Below are positions 20,956-30,959 of a stretch of DNA of 64,000 nucleotides, piece by piece (the first letter of the stretch is position 1; each line of letters begins with the position of its first letter). A program made the translations under genes and the position numbers. The DNA is taken from positions 496,001 through 560,000 of the forward strand of contig JAWZYU010000059.1 of NCBI GenBank assembly GCA_038380435.1. The letters run 5' to 3'. Below the pieces are notes generated by a model. That model saw only the letters and a program-made list of their open reading frames with translations. It was not told the origin of the DNA and did no database searches. Source of the DNA: Ryuthela nishihirai (Eukaryota; Arthropoda; Arachnida; Araneae; Heptathelidae).

Positions 20956-22360
20956 AGAGTATAATTAGAGATTGCAAAATTATTGTGTTGAAATGTGGCA
21001 GTAGCAGAATGTGAAGAAAATTAAGAATGTTAAATATTGTGATTTTAGTGACTTCAGTGATTTAAATTGTGATTTTAGTGAGAATTGTATACTATGTTTT
21101 GAGCGAGGAATTTCAGGAGCATCTGTTAAAACAAGTGTTATATTGAAGTATAGAAAGTGATTTGAATTAAATGTTTAGTGCTAAGAAATAAGTATAAGAC
21201 TATAGCTAGGCCCAGGTGTAGAGTGTATGAAGGAAGTATTAGAGATTTCGACTAGGGACTATATCATGATATTTTAGATAGGAGTGATTTTTTTTTTCCT
21301 TGTGTTACTGTTAAGTTGCATTTCTGTGTGCGCCTCCATTGCACTTAGGAGGTACAAAAAACCCAACACACAGCACAACATACAGCACACGGGGAATGGC
21401 GGGACAAATAAGTGGAAACACCAAAAGGTTTAATTAGGATATAGCGTGTAAGATGTTGATTATTGTACAGATAAACTAATTTGAGAATTGCTCAATTTTA
21501 TATGTGTATTACATTGTTAAGATTTTTAGTTAAAAATTAATGGAGTTAGTAAGATATGTGTGAATTAAGTAATCGTGTGAGAGAGATAATTATTGATGCG
21601 TGATATAGATAGAAATTGTTTTAAAGAGATTTTCGAGGTTGCTTAACAGTTTGTGGTTTGTTACTGTTGTTATTAGAGATAAGGCTTCAGTATATTTTTG
21701 AAAAGTTTTCATTGTATAGAAATGCTTAAGATTATCGTAAGAGTTGTTAAATTCGGAGATTGTGGTTTAATGCAGTTTAAAAACGTGTAATTTGTTTTGA
21801 AAAGTTTTCTGATGAGTTAATCGGTTAAACGATGTCGAGAATTAGTGCTAAGAGTATATAATAGTGGAATCCTTTGTAGTGAAGTTTTGCACGAAAGTGA
21901 TCACTGCCCAGTAGCTCAATTGGATAGAGCGGCTGACCCACAATCAGCAGGTGTAGGGTGCGGATCCCACCTGGACATATCAGCTTTCTTAATTCACTAC
22001 ACTGCTCGAGTGTCATAATTTTCTTTTGAGGAAGGAGTATCGCAGATAGTGATAGAGTTCAGTGATTTTTGTGTGTGTAATTAAAGTTAAGAATTTTAAG
22101 TTAAGTTAGATAGCCAGTTAATAGGTTTTTGTTTGTGAAGTAAGTGAAGTATCAAGACTGTAGTTTGAGATAGTAAGAGTCTTACGAGATATTCAGAAGG
22201 TTTTGTGAAGTGTTGGTTGAAAGGTTAAGACATTGAAAAAATATTGTATTAAGGTGTTATTGATTAAGAAGTATATTGCAGTCGGATTGAGTGATAGTAG
22301 ATAAAAGTGTATAAGTTGGTATAATTATATATCTGGTATTAGAGTTTAAAGAAAATTATA
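20956..22360 (+). other. Long non-coding leader of the LTR element
   Basis: About 1.4 kb without a substantial plus-strand open frame. Purine and T rich, with many short repeats of gtgatttt and agtgaa type. It contains the tRNA-like segment at 21903-21979. A capsid-coding region would be expected somewhere here in an ordinary gag, but none is present. Confidence 0.7.
21903..21979 (+). other. tRNA-like segment in retrotransposon leader
   Basis: tgcccagtagctcaattgga gives a good A box (tagctcaattgg). The anticodon arm is perfect, gctga-cccacaa-tcagc, with CAC in anticodon position but C instead of T before it. The T arm is worn (gggtgcggatccc) and two acceptor pairs mismatch. It looks like a captured or decayed tRNA-derived sequence, not a working tRNA gene. 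A Pol III promoter or RNA-folding role is possible but unproven. Confidence 0.6.
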
Positions 22361-24484
22361 ATGGCACATGGAATATTGTATACGTCTGCACACGGCACTA
22401 AGTATCCACAGCATAAGAACCGTAGTAACTCATTTGGCAGGAATGCTAGGCATCATCAGAAGGAATGTTTCGAGTGTGGAAATTTTGGCCATTTTGCCCG
22501 AGACTGCACCAAGAAGAGGAATTTAAATGTTAAGCATTACCAATACAGTGGTCCCGATAGTTACACTGAGCATTGCCCCCCACACTCTGCCTACTCAGGA
22601 CAAAAACAGGCTTTTAATAATCCAGCAAAAATTTCGGAATCAAAAACTTTGGCATTTTGCCCTTCAGAACATTTAGACCGCTACAATCTCGAGAAACGCC
22701 AGCAGGAAGAAACCCCCTCGGTCAGTTTAATTAAGCAAACCCCATTGTACCAAATTTTGGAAGCTGAGCTAGGACCACCCCCCATGCATTGGAGTAAAGT
22801 AGAAGACATCGACGTCCTTCGAATGGTGGCAACCGTTTTTACCCCTCTGGGATTAGAGCAAGATGAGGAAGTGCGCGATTTAGTGGAAGTTGTGTTCGAC
22901 ATTAAAGGTCTCAGGGATATAATTTTTGATGTTTTAAAGAAGCAAAGGTTAGCTCAGGAGAGGGAGGCGACACAGGAAAAATCGAGAAGTGAGGATGGGA
23001 ATCGAACCCCCGTAGAGGAACCGTCAGAGAATGGAGGGAAGTCACTTATAATGACAACTTGCAGTAATGAAGAAGATATAAATAGGGATAGAAAGAGTTT
23101 CGAGGCATTAGATAATACTATGGAGGTAGATAGCCAAGTGGACAAGGAACAGAATAATGGGAAGATAGAAGAGATAGTTGAAAAGCAAGTGAATGTATTG
23201 GATGCGAAACCGTTTCTAGAATTAGAAGAGTTAGTGCCCCTCCCCGAAGCTGTAACTGAAGCAGCAGAATTTGTCGCATACGACTGTAGCCCTCTAATCC
23301 GAACGGATACAGATGAAGCTAACCCGGACATACATACAGCAGACAGCAGCACGGAAGAAAATATACTGATTATTTGCACGCCCCTCCTAAGTAACTTGGA
23401 AGAAAAGCCCCCCGAAGTGTCACTCAATGCTCTGCAGCCAGACGTAGAATGCACAACCTCCCTTTCATGTTTTCCTGCTGCGGCGGAAATCGCCACCTGC
23501 TGTACGGACAGATTGGCTGAAGAATCAGCACCACCAAAGGCTCGATTTGTCATGCTAGAAACCGGTAGCCGCATCGAGAGAGATCAGCCCCTACCTCGGC
23601 CAGTCCTAACTAACCCTCCTAGCCGCCGATTTGCAGAGGAAAATAACCAAGAGATATTGATAGGTAGCACACAGGTCCCCGAGAAAGGACAGAAGCGTAG
23701 TTTGAATGCGCATAAGTTTGAAGTAAAGAAAAGTGTAACGTATGTGTGTAAGATGGGACCAGAGAAACGATCATTTAGCAAGGGTTTACCAGTAAGAAGG
23801 GTTAGGAAGAATTTTAGAAGTGGATTGAAATTTAGTAGAGTAACTAAATGTAAGGAAAAGAGCGCCGTTAATTCGCAGAGAATGAGGGTCAGGGTCAGAG
23901 AGGCCAGGTATATCCAAGTATTGAGAGCAAGTAAATTAGTTAAGCAATGGAAGACTAGAAGAAAAAAGGGAGAACTAAATATTAGTTGTGTGGGTGGAAA
24001 AGCACAATCACAAAGTAGCAACGTATCCCCTCACAGAGACAGCGAAAGTATTAGCGTATCCGCAGAATTCGCCTTGGGGACTAGGATTTTGACCAGCCAG
24101 CCGCCCAGAAACACTCGCAGGGATCGTCCATCACCGCCAGTTGCTGTTGCCACCGAAGATCAAACTTATCGGCGCCGCAGCGGCTCATCAACGGCAGCGC
24201 GCCTGCAGTCGATCAGAAGGGAGCGGAAAGCAAAGCAGGTTCTCCCCCACCCCCACGCACGCTACTCAGGAGAGACGAAGGACACGTGCAGCTATGACGC
24301 AACAACCAGCGCGAAGCGAGTCTTCGGCGCTCGCACCTCCCGAGGCCGCATCTCCGTGGTGACGTCAGCTGCTCATTCTTGGAATGGAGTCGGAAGCATA
24401 GAACGCTCACGCGAGAAATCGAGAGAATTTCTCCCGTGCGCGGTGGCCTGGCCGCAAGCGGATGGTGACGTGCGCAGGTGGTGA
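22361..24484 (+). CDS. 707-residue Gag-like protein with N-terminal zinc knuckle
   Basis: By far the longest open frame in the window, uninterrupted and inside a young LTR element. Residues 36-49 (CFECGNFGHFARDC) form a CX2CX4HX4C retroviral-type zinc knuckle that would bind RNA, flanked by basic residues as in nucleocapsid. Residues about 150-400 are acidic and rich in Glu, Ser, Thr and Pro without a fold I recognise. Residues about 450-560 are strongly basic (for example RVRKNFRSGLKFSR). The last 100 are Arg/Ser/Pro/Ala rich and of higher GC than the rest. No capsid, protease, reverse transcriptase or integrase motif is seen. In ordinary Gag proteins the knuckle follows capsid; here it comes first, so capsid may have been lost and the remainder acquired. 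The start has A at -3 (ataatgg). Function beyond RNA binding is unknown. Confidence 0.8.
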   Translation: MAHGILYTSAHGTKYPQHKNRSNSFGRNARHHQKECFECGNFGHFARDCTKKRNLNVKHYQYSGPDSYTEHCPPHSAYSGQKQAFNNPAKISESKTLAFCPSEHLDRYNLEKRQQEETPSVSLIKQTPLYQILEAELGPPPMHWSKVEDIDVLRMVATVFTPLGLEQDEEVRDLVEVVFDIKGLRDIIFDVLKKQRLAQEREATQEKSRSEDGNRTPVEEPSENGGKSLIMTTCSNEEDINRDRKSFEALDNTMEVDSQVDKEQNNGKIEEIVEKQVNVLDAKPFLELEELVPLPEAVTEAAEFVAYDCSPLIRTDTDEANPDIHTADSSTEENILIICTPLLSNLEEKPPEVSLNALQPDVECTTSLSCFPAAAEIATCCTDRLAEESAPPKARFVMLETGSRIERDQPLPRPVLTNPPSRRFAEENNQEILIGSTQVPEKGQKRSLNAHKFEVKKSVTYVCKMGPEKRSFSKGLPVRRVRKNFRSGLKFSRVTKCKEKSAVNSQRMRVRVREARYIQVLRASKLVKQWKTRRKKGELNISCVGGKAQSQSSNVSPHRDSESISVSAEFALGTRILTSQPPRNTRRDRPSPPVAVATEDQTYRRRSGSSTAARLQSIRRERKAKQVLPHPHARYSGETKDTCSYDATTSAKRVFGARTSRGRISVVTSAAHSWNGVGSIERSREKSREFLPCAVAWPQADGDVRRW

Positions 24485-24619
24485 CGCTTTGGGAAACCTG
24501 GCGGGACAGCAGGTTCTACGCACTCCCCCCCACACACACAATCAATCAATCAATCAGCCGGAAGGAACGAAGCAGCTATTTGAAACAGTGTAGACCGAGT
24601 GCAAAGCCCTCCATTTGAA

Positions 24620-25615
24620 TAATAGACTTGAGATTTGAGAAATAACTATAAATGAGTTTGCTATTGGAGATTTGAGTTTTTTTTTGAAGTGTCTTGATTA
24701 TCGATTTGAGTTTTTGAGAAGTAATTTTGTCACGATTAAATGAATTGATGGAGAGATAATTTTTGATGATCATTGTCAGAGTAACTTGAAAAAAAAAATG
24801 ATTTTGTTATCAGAGATTTGAGTTTTTGAGAAGTTATTTTGTCACGATTAAATGAATTGATGGAGAGATAATTTTTGATGATCATTGTCAGAGTAACTTG
24901 AAAAAAAAATGATTTTGTTATCAGAGATTTGAGTTTTTGAGAAGTAATTTTGTCACGATTAAATGAATTGATGAAGAAATAATTTTTGATGATCATTGTC
25001 AGAGTAACTTGAAAAAAAAAATGATTTTGTTATCAGAGATTTGAGTTTTTGAGAAGTATTTTTGTCACGATTAAATGAATTGATGGAGAAATAATTTTTG
25101 ATGATCATTGTCAGAGTAACAATTAGATGATTTTGTGATTATAAGAGTAATTGTAGATGATTTTGCTATTATAGGAGTAATAGTTGGATGATCTTGCTAG
25201 TATAAAGTGAGTTCACTATTAAATGAATTAATGGAGAGATAATTTTAAATGATCATTGTCAGAGTAACTTAAAAAAAAAATGATTTTGTTATCAGAGATT
25301 TGAGTTTTTGAGAAGTAATTTTGTTACTATTAAATGAATTTTTTTTTTGAGAAGTATTTTTGTCACTATTAGATGAATTAATGGAGAGATAATTTGAGAT
25401 GATTATTGTCAGAGTAACTTGAAAAAAAAAATGATTTTGTTATCAGAGATTTGAGTTTTTGAGGAGTAATTTTGTCAGGATTAAATGAATTGATGGAGAG
25501 ATAATTTTTGATGATCATTGTCAGAGTAACAATTAGATGATTTTGTGATTATAAGAGTAATTGTAGATGATTTTGCTATTATAGGAGTAATAGTTAGATG
25601 ATTTTGTAGTATAAA
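24620..25615 (+). repeat. ~114 bp minisatellite in the LTR element
   Basis: Units contain gagatttgagtttttgagaa, gtaattttgtcacgattaaa, tgaattgatggagagataat, ttttgatgatcattgtcaga and gtaacttg followed by a poly-A run. Starts of the gatttgag motif near 24698, 24812, 24926 and 25040 give a period of 114. Further units (25297, 25449) are separated by a second small repeat (gatgattttgctattatagg) that itself occurs at about 25130-25205 and 25530-25610. Copies differ by a few bases and by poly-A length. Confidence 0.9.
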
Positions 25616-26098
25616 GTGTTTTACTGAGAAAGGATTTTTGTTTTATTGTTGGAATTGTAACTAACTTCAGGAAGTTCTTGCTAATTAGAAGTGTAATCTG
25701 TACCATAAGATTTCTAAGTTCTATGTAACAGTGAGTCACGTGGCGGTAAGCACGAAGACAGACTGTGTGTTTGCAACTTGAGTACATGTGGAAAGCCAGA
25801 TTGGTGACCCTTTTCCCTGTTTTCTCTATTTCATGTGCTGTGGAGCCTCCTGCACCCGACGCCCACCAGAGCGGCCCAGCCGGACCCCAACTGTGAATCA
25901 CTGGACTTTCTTGGTGTTGTGCAACAATATGAACTGTGTGACCTCTTAGACTGTTTGCAACAGATGGACTCATGAAGGAAAGGCCAGATTCCAGATCGTG
26001 ATGGGTGACCCTGGAGATCATCTTCAACAATATAGTGCCATCTTCAGTGCAGTACGGTCAGTGACCTTTTCCCTGCCCCGCCTGTCCTCCTCTCTCGC

Positions 26099-26114
26099 TA
26101 AAGGGGGATAGGTG
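26099..26114 (+). promoter_or_regulatory. Polypurine tract before 3' LTR
   Basis: aaagggggatagg lies directly upstream of the 3' LTR start (tgtcgtg). This is the expected position and composition of the plus-strand primer in LTR elements. Confidence 0.75.
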
Positions 26115-27066
26115 TGTCGTGCCCTCAGGAATTGATCCTGCGGACACGACTTGGGCTAAAAGGTCCTTGAATATGTTTTTCTCGAAGTGTGAACAAAGAC
26201 CTGGTTAGTCATCGCGGTTCCAAGAACTTACCAGTTCAACTGGATGACACCAGTGTCCGGCATCGCCCCAGGAGCCAAGAACTTCCGGACCCAGAGTTCG
26301 GACCCGCCACCAAAGAGGCCGAATAGGCGGAGCGATGCCCCCGACGTCCAATGGCAAGCGCCCGCGTCAGCTTACGACGCTGACCACCGCTAGAGGTCGG
26401 TGTGGAGAGAAGCGGCAATTTTTTGAACTGCTCAAGAGTAGAGAAAGGACTTGTCTCCATGTGTTTGGACAGCGAAGACGTCTTTTCTTGGCCGGGAATC
26501 GGCAAGGTTTTAATGTACCTAGTTAGTTAGAACTGTTTTAATTTTTCGTCTAGCTATACCTAGGCGATGGGCCTTCAACGGACAGTGCTGATCTTCGCAA
26601 CAAAGGCTCCTGCAGCGACCACCTCATCCAACAGGTAGGGTCACCCTCATTCATAAATCTGGTATCCTGTCCACAAAGTCTGCTAACCGCCACTGTGTTC
26701 TGGGGAATAGCCCCGTACTTGGACTTTAGAGCTGGTAGCTCAGCCACATGAACAGACTTTCGCCTAAACGGTTTGGCGTCTAATTGTAAAGGCGGTCATC
26801 GCCTGAGAACTAGTAAGTTCGGCTGTATTCCCCGAAGGGAACTCCTGGTCCTGAAGTTTATTTTTCGCAATGTACTATAAATAAATTATGTTTAAATGGT
26901 AATATCTGACTACTCCCTGTCTTTTCCAAGATTGAGTCACGTTTGGGTTATTGCAGAGGTTTCCTTCTCGAAAGTCTGCACAAGTAACAGCACGGCCAAA
27001 ATAGAACGGGAGGGAGTCAGAAATTTAATGACGGACCGCCCTCATAAGAAAGGGGGGTTCACGTCA
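26115..27066 (+). repeat. 3' LTR
   Basis: 952 bp, beginning tgtcgtgccctcaggaattg and ending ggggttcacgtca, followed by GTAT. Nearly identical to the 5' LTR. Confidence 0.94.
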
Positions 27067-28530
27067 GTATTCCTAATCAAAATAGCCCATTTGTATTAAT
27101 TAAAATATAATCTATTATATTCCTGTGCAACCCATCAGGTGAAACCCACGTATATTTATAAATGTCCCGGTGTTTGTAGTATGTATTAGTTGTTCAGAAA
27201 CCATTAAGTTTACTTACCTGTAGGAGACGTTCACCATTGCCATTGAAACTATCAATGCCAAAGGGACCTAAAATTCCTGCCTATAGGTCAGAGTTAGTAC
27301 CAACCTTAGCAATATCTCCTTTCTTTAGAGAATTCAAAATATAATATAGCTGCCTGTAAAATATTCTTTTCATTCTCATCAGTGTCCTTCGTGGAGTCTC
27401 TGATGAACCACAGAAGAACCACATGAAGTGGTTGTCTTTAATTATTGTTTTAAATTTTGCTTATTTTTATGATAAACGTGTTGTTCCTACAAATTTTACT
27501 ACCATCATCAGAGACCTACGTAACAACAGATGATATTCATCTTTAATTATTGTTTTAAATTTTGCTTTATAAATTCTTTCATTAATGCAGTCATATCCTG
27601 GATATGACTGCATTATATTATACCGCCAGTGATGTCCTAGTGAAGAACATCACTGTCGTATCTCTGCCAAGAAGCAAACCGATAAGCCTAGAATACAGAG
27701 GTGTCCTCACGCTGGAATTCCTGCGTGAGAACATCAAGAGAATAATATCAACGTAACGTCCTCACGTTCCTATACTTGTAGAAAGAAAATGATTAGTAGG
27801 TTTTTAAAAGGAAACTAGATTTATTGAGAAACGTAGGACCAACAATATCAAAAAGCCCCGTGATCGCGGGCATGGGACAAAGACCTGTTCCTCCACCGCT
27901 ACAGGCTGAAGTTATCCATGCTACTAGGAACTTGAAGCACCACCGTTTGAAGTGGAACTTTTCAAGAGCTAAAAGACCTACCTGAGTCACATTACTCCGG
28001 TTTAGGATTAGAGACGTGTGACTAGCTAAGTGAGGGTTCAGGTAGCTGCGATGTCCTATGATCAGGATTATCCACCAGCTGATATAAGGTATCCCGTCCC
28101 TCTGTTCACTTAGGACTGGCAACCCAAAAGCAAACAGAAAACACAACGGCAAATTCTCTCTCAACAGATGGCCACTACTGCAGCAAGTCCAGAATCCAGA
28201 ATCAAGCTCAAAGCTGTAATCCAGTCTAGTCTCGTAGGCATAAATGGTCATCACCATGACCCTGGGAAGTTTAACACTCCTCAACGGGGTAGAAAGAAAG
28301 AAAAAATTTGTCGCAGATGACCAGATCAGTAGGGCACACCGGTCTGACAGGCCTTCACTTCTGTTCCCTTCAAAAAGAGAATATCTCTTTTGAAAGGTAT
28401 TAACGGCATGCACCGAGGGAAGGCGGGGTCGGGCATTACGTGCCAGACCCGGGAGGTTCTATGCGTCATCACTGGGGATTGCTGCACTGCTATCCTTCCA
28501 GTTTGTGCCGAACATTTACTGACCAGAAAC
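27067..28530 (-). mobile_element. LINE copy B, 5' portion
   Basis: Continues LINE copy B after the LTR element. On the minus strand it contains the 5' region with an open 206-residue frame (MHAVNTFQKRYSLFEG at its start, 28413 down to 27793), then decayed endonuclease blocks near 27130-27790. At 27412-27560 the block tctttaattattgttttaaa is present twice. It brackets an inverted piece matching another part of the same LINE (atgataaacgtgttgttcct; compare 18870-18895). Ends near 28530 where copy A ends near 12760. Confidence 0.82.
27583..27615. repeat. Perfect 16 bp palindrome in LINE copy B
   Basis: taatgcagtcatatcc, one spacer base, then the exact complement ggatatgactgcatta. Copy A reads differently at the same point (ttaacgcactcttatcctag), so the palindrome arose after the copies separated. 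Confidence 0.88.
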
Positions 28531-28858
28531 GTTAGTGGTGAAAATTTGCAATGCAGGCTAATTTGTGATCCGATCCTGGTAAAATCAGAATCAAATAGGG
28601 AGGATAGAATCAGTAGCTGTAGTGATGATAATCCAACATTCGGTACTTAAAGCGTGAAAATATCGTTGTTGAAAATCTGTTATTCTTAAACCTTGGACGT
28701 ATCATTAAGATACATCCGTGATATATAGCCTTCGGAATAAGGGGGAAGTTGATATTGTTGAACGAAAGACAAACAATTCTATTAAATTACTATATATATT
28801 TGGTGGTAGTTTAACTCTGAATATACCATTTAATGAATAATTCAAAAATGGAACAGTT
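28531..28858. other. Spacer, nothing recognised
   Basis: AT-rich DNA between LINE copy B and a Tigger-like terminus. No coding signal. Confidence 0.5.
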
Positions 28859-28935
28859 ATACAGGTAACTCTCATTTAATGCGGGAGATGAGTTCCGGGA
28901 AGATCATCGTTAAACGAATTACCGTGTAAAACGAG
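28859..28935 (+). mobile_element. Solo Tigger/pogo-like terminus
   Basis: tacaggtaactctcatttaa followed by gcgggagatgagttccggga and cgttaaacgaattaccgtgt has the look of pogo/Tigger inverted repeats, which carry alternating half-repeats such as taaacga. I found no matching right end downstream, so this is a remnant. Confidence 0.5.
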
Positions 28936-29403
28936 GGGATTTTTTATTTGTTTGCATTTTCGCCTATCTTGTTAATAATTTTTCCTTTTCCTGGTTTCGT
29001 AATAGATGTTTTATTTCAACAAAAATAATTATAATTCTCAATACTTATTTAATGATTTCATTTATGCATAATTATGTATATAAATATGTGATCGATTAAT
29101 TAATTTTACACTTTATTTCTTAATATGGAGCGAAACTAGCTGGTTTGCTTTGCTTGCCACTGTTTTGTGCGTAATGTTTATTTGTATCCATTAACTGGTC
29201 ACAACATCGTCTTATGGCATCCAATCACTAAATATCAATATCATGATCCTTTAACAAATCCATGCATTTTTTGTGCAGTGAAAGCGCTTCAATGTATACC
29301 ACGTGAGAGTTATCCATTTCAGTTCGTTACAGGAGCTGTTGTCCCCTTTGAGAATGCCAGTAACCGGCACAGAATCGAAAAATAAATCATAAACATATAG
29401 TAT
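28936..29403. other. AT-rich DNA
   Basis: No gene seen. A 72-residue plus-strand open frame at 29167-29385 has no motif I can name. It may be interior of the decayed element starting at 28859. Confidence 0.45.
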
Positions 29404-29580
29404 ATACTGAGATGCCAATTTGTTAGGTACACCACCTAAATGTGTGATACAGAGTTCAGTGTTGTTTATACAGTTTCATGACCTTCACAGGCATCTTCAT
29501 TTACCTGCAGTTTCTTCGATTTGCATAAAGATGCTCTGGACAAAATGTTTTGGCTCTTCGGTATATATTATGCATTTTTC
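29404..29580. mobile_element. Chimeric Tc1/mariner-like miniature element
   Basis: The left end tatactgagatgccaatttg matches the terminus of the mariner relic at 53392-54180. The right part (catgaccttcacaggc, tttacctgcagtttcttcga, aaaatgttttggctcttcgg) matches the right end of the Tc1 element at 36648-37858. A 177 bp element built from ends of two families is odd. Confidence 0.65.
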
Positions 29581-29837
29581 AAGCAATGTTTTGAAAACTT
29601 CTAAAACGAAGGGGAAAGCATTTTACTGCAACAGAATTCAGTTTCTTACCATCACCCCTATCCCCTTACTCTTAATTTCTTTTTCTAGACTGACTGTTAT
29701 ATTTCATTGGTATTATTATGAATCAAGATTTTTTTTTTTATATTTGCTTTTAATACATTTCTTTAAAAGCAGAATTTGCTAATGGCATCGTCAGTTCCAA
29801 CTGTCCGTCCATCTGTCTGTGTGTTCAATATCTCTGT

Positions 29838-30020
29838 AACCAATCGATCGATTTCATTGGTTCTTTATGCTTTGGATGCAGGAAAAGTCTCAGTTTACAC
29901 GCATATGTTTTTATATCTGTGTTTCTATGGGCGTAATGTTCTGCAACTAATCAACCGATCTCGATATATCCTTTTTTCATTCCATGGAAGAAAGGATCCA
30001 GTTTAGCACGCGCATATTTT
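29838..30020 (+). repeat. Two diverged ~105 bp tandem units
   Basis: tctgtaaccaatcgatcgat...ggatgcaggaaaagtctcag...cacgcatatg is followed by ctgcaactaatcaaccgatc...aggatccagtttagcacgcg. They share order and many bases but differ by many substitutions. The rest of 29581-30214 shows nothing further. Confidence 0.55.
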
Positions 30021-30214
30021 TAATTCCCAATAAGGAGGGGGTTAAGGTACTTAAAAAGTTGTTACATCTTTAGTTGGACCATTAGAAGAGAAATATACCA
30101 AGGAAACGTGTACTTTCATCCGTCCAGAGCGAATGAAATTTCACTTTTTTGTGTAGAGATTTTTCATTCCCTCCTAAAATCGTAACTATTTGTTATCTTT
30201 TTTTAAATGTACCT

Positions 30215-30415
30215 AAAAGCCGTGACCCTGTGTGCCATACCCTGTGCATGTTAAAGAACACACTGAATATCCTTGATGGGAGGCTGCCATCTGTCTCCCA
30301 GTAGCTGTTTCAATGGGTTCCCTCCCCGAACCTTATCTTAGCCTTCGTGGTCCTTGAGATCTGATCATTTTTACACATGGTGTACAAAAAAAGGATCGTT
30401 CAGAGGTAAAACAAC
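30215..30415 (+). mobile_element. SINE-A, decayed 3' part
   Basis: Recognisable blocks are gtgcatgttaaagaacacac, tgggaggctgccatctgtct and the end cagaggtaaaacaacgg. The 5' half is missing. An old copy. Confidence 0.75.
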
Positions 30416-30657
30416 GGAATCCAACCTAAGCATGGGTATTACTCAATTAATTAAATCAAATAATAAAATTAAAACTCATTCATGTTTGAGCAAGCTTCTG
30501 AATGCACGAAACTTTAGTCATACAGAAGTTAATCCGATACTGGTTACATTAAACGGTTCTCCTCACTGAGTTACTTTTATAGCAAATGGGTTCGTATGTG
30601 AAGAGAAACACTTTCTAGTGTAAGAGAAGCTTTCTACAGAGTACTGCAACGAAATGA

Positions 30658-30925
30658 TCATTCTCCTCTGTGGATACGTAGATGCCGTTCAAGATTTTTC
30701 TTATTCTGCGATGTTTTCCACTTGCGAAGACAATCTCCAAAGTCAGTGGGCACATCATTCTTGATGTTGGTTAGACAATTGGTAGAGCAAGGACACCCGA
30801 AGAATAGGAATCCCCGACTTTTTTCTTCCTTTCGATGTCTCTTCTTGTGTTTAGTGAGGAATTTGGATGATGTAAACCTATATTGGCAATTGTCACATTC
30901 ATAAAAGCTCTGACCTATTTCAGGG
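30658..30925 (-). CDS. Possible terminal exon with a C2H2 zinc finger
   Basis: On the minus strand a pyrimidine-rich tract (ttatttgtttcctttccctg) followed by aaatag makes a good splice acceptor at about 30925/30926. The frame downstream reads FYECDNCQYRFTSSKFLTKH, completing one C2H2 finger (CX2CX12HX4H). About 25 residues later it ends NKKNLERHLRIHRGE and a TGA. That tail looks like the second half of another finger with its first cysteine pair altered (one Cys in GDCLRKWKTS). A zinc finger would act in nucleic-acid binding. No upstream exon is identifiable here, so the gene assignment is open; a processed or decayed fragment is also possible. Confidence 0.5.
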
Positions 30926-30959
30926 AAAGGAAACAAATAAAATATTATATTATTTTAAT

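Larger units (their letters stand above)
19790..27066 (+). mobile_element. LTR retrotransposon, 7277 bp, non-autonomous
   Basis: Bounded by two 952 bp LTRs that begin TGTCGTG and end CACGTCA and are flanked by GTAT. The order inside is a primer-binding-site leader with tandem repeats, a long non-coding leader with a tRNA-like segment, a 707-residue ORF starting with a CCHC knuckle, a ~114 bp minisatellite, about 480 bp of unique sequence and a polypurine tract. I see no protease, reverse transcriptase, RNase H or integrase. Mobility would need enzymes from another element. The 4 bp duplication suits Ty3/Gypsy, but without pol I cannot exclude BEL/Pao. Confidence 0.93.

Noticed and set aside
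22954..24021. Two reverse-strand frames (206 and 145 residues) opposite the 707-residue ORF
   Set aside because: They lie antisense to a long ORF inside an intact LTR element and have no motifs; treated as shadows.
24620..25615. Regular spacing of repeats as a CRISPR array
   Set aside because: The units are contiguous with no unique spacers, the period is 114 bp, and the context is a eukaryotic retrotransposon.
27793..28413. 206-residue frame in LINE copy B as a separate host gene
   Set aside because: The same region occurs in LINE copy A (TFQKRYSL block), so it belongs to the LINE 5' part.
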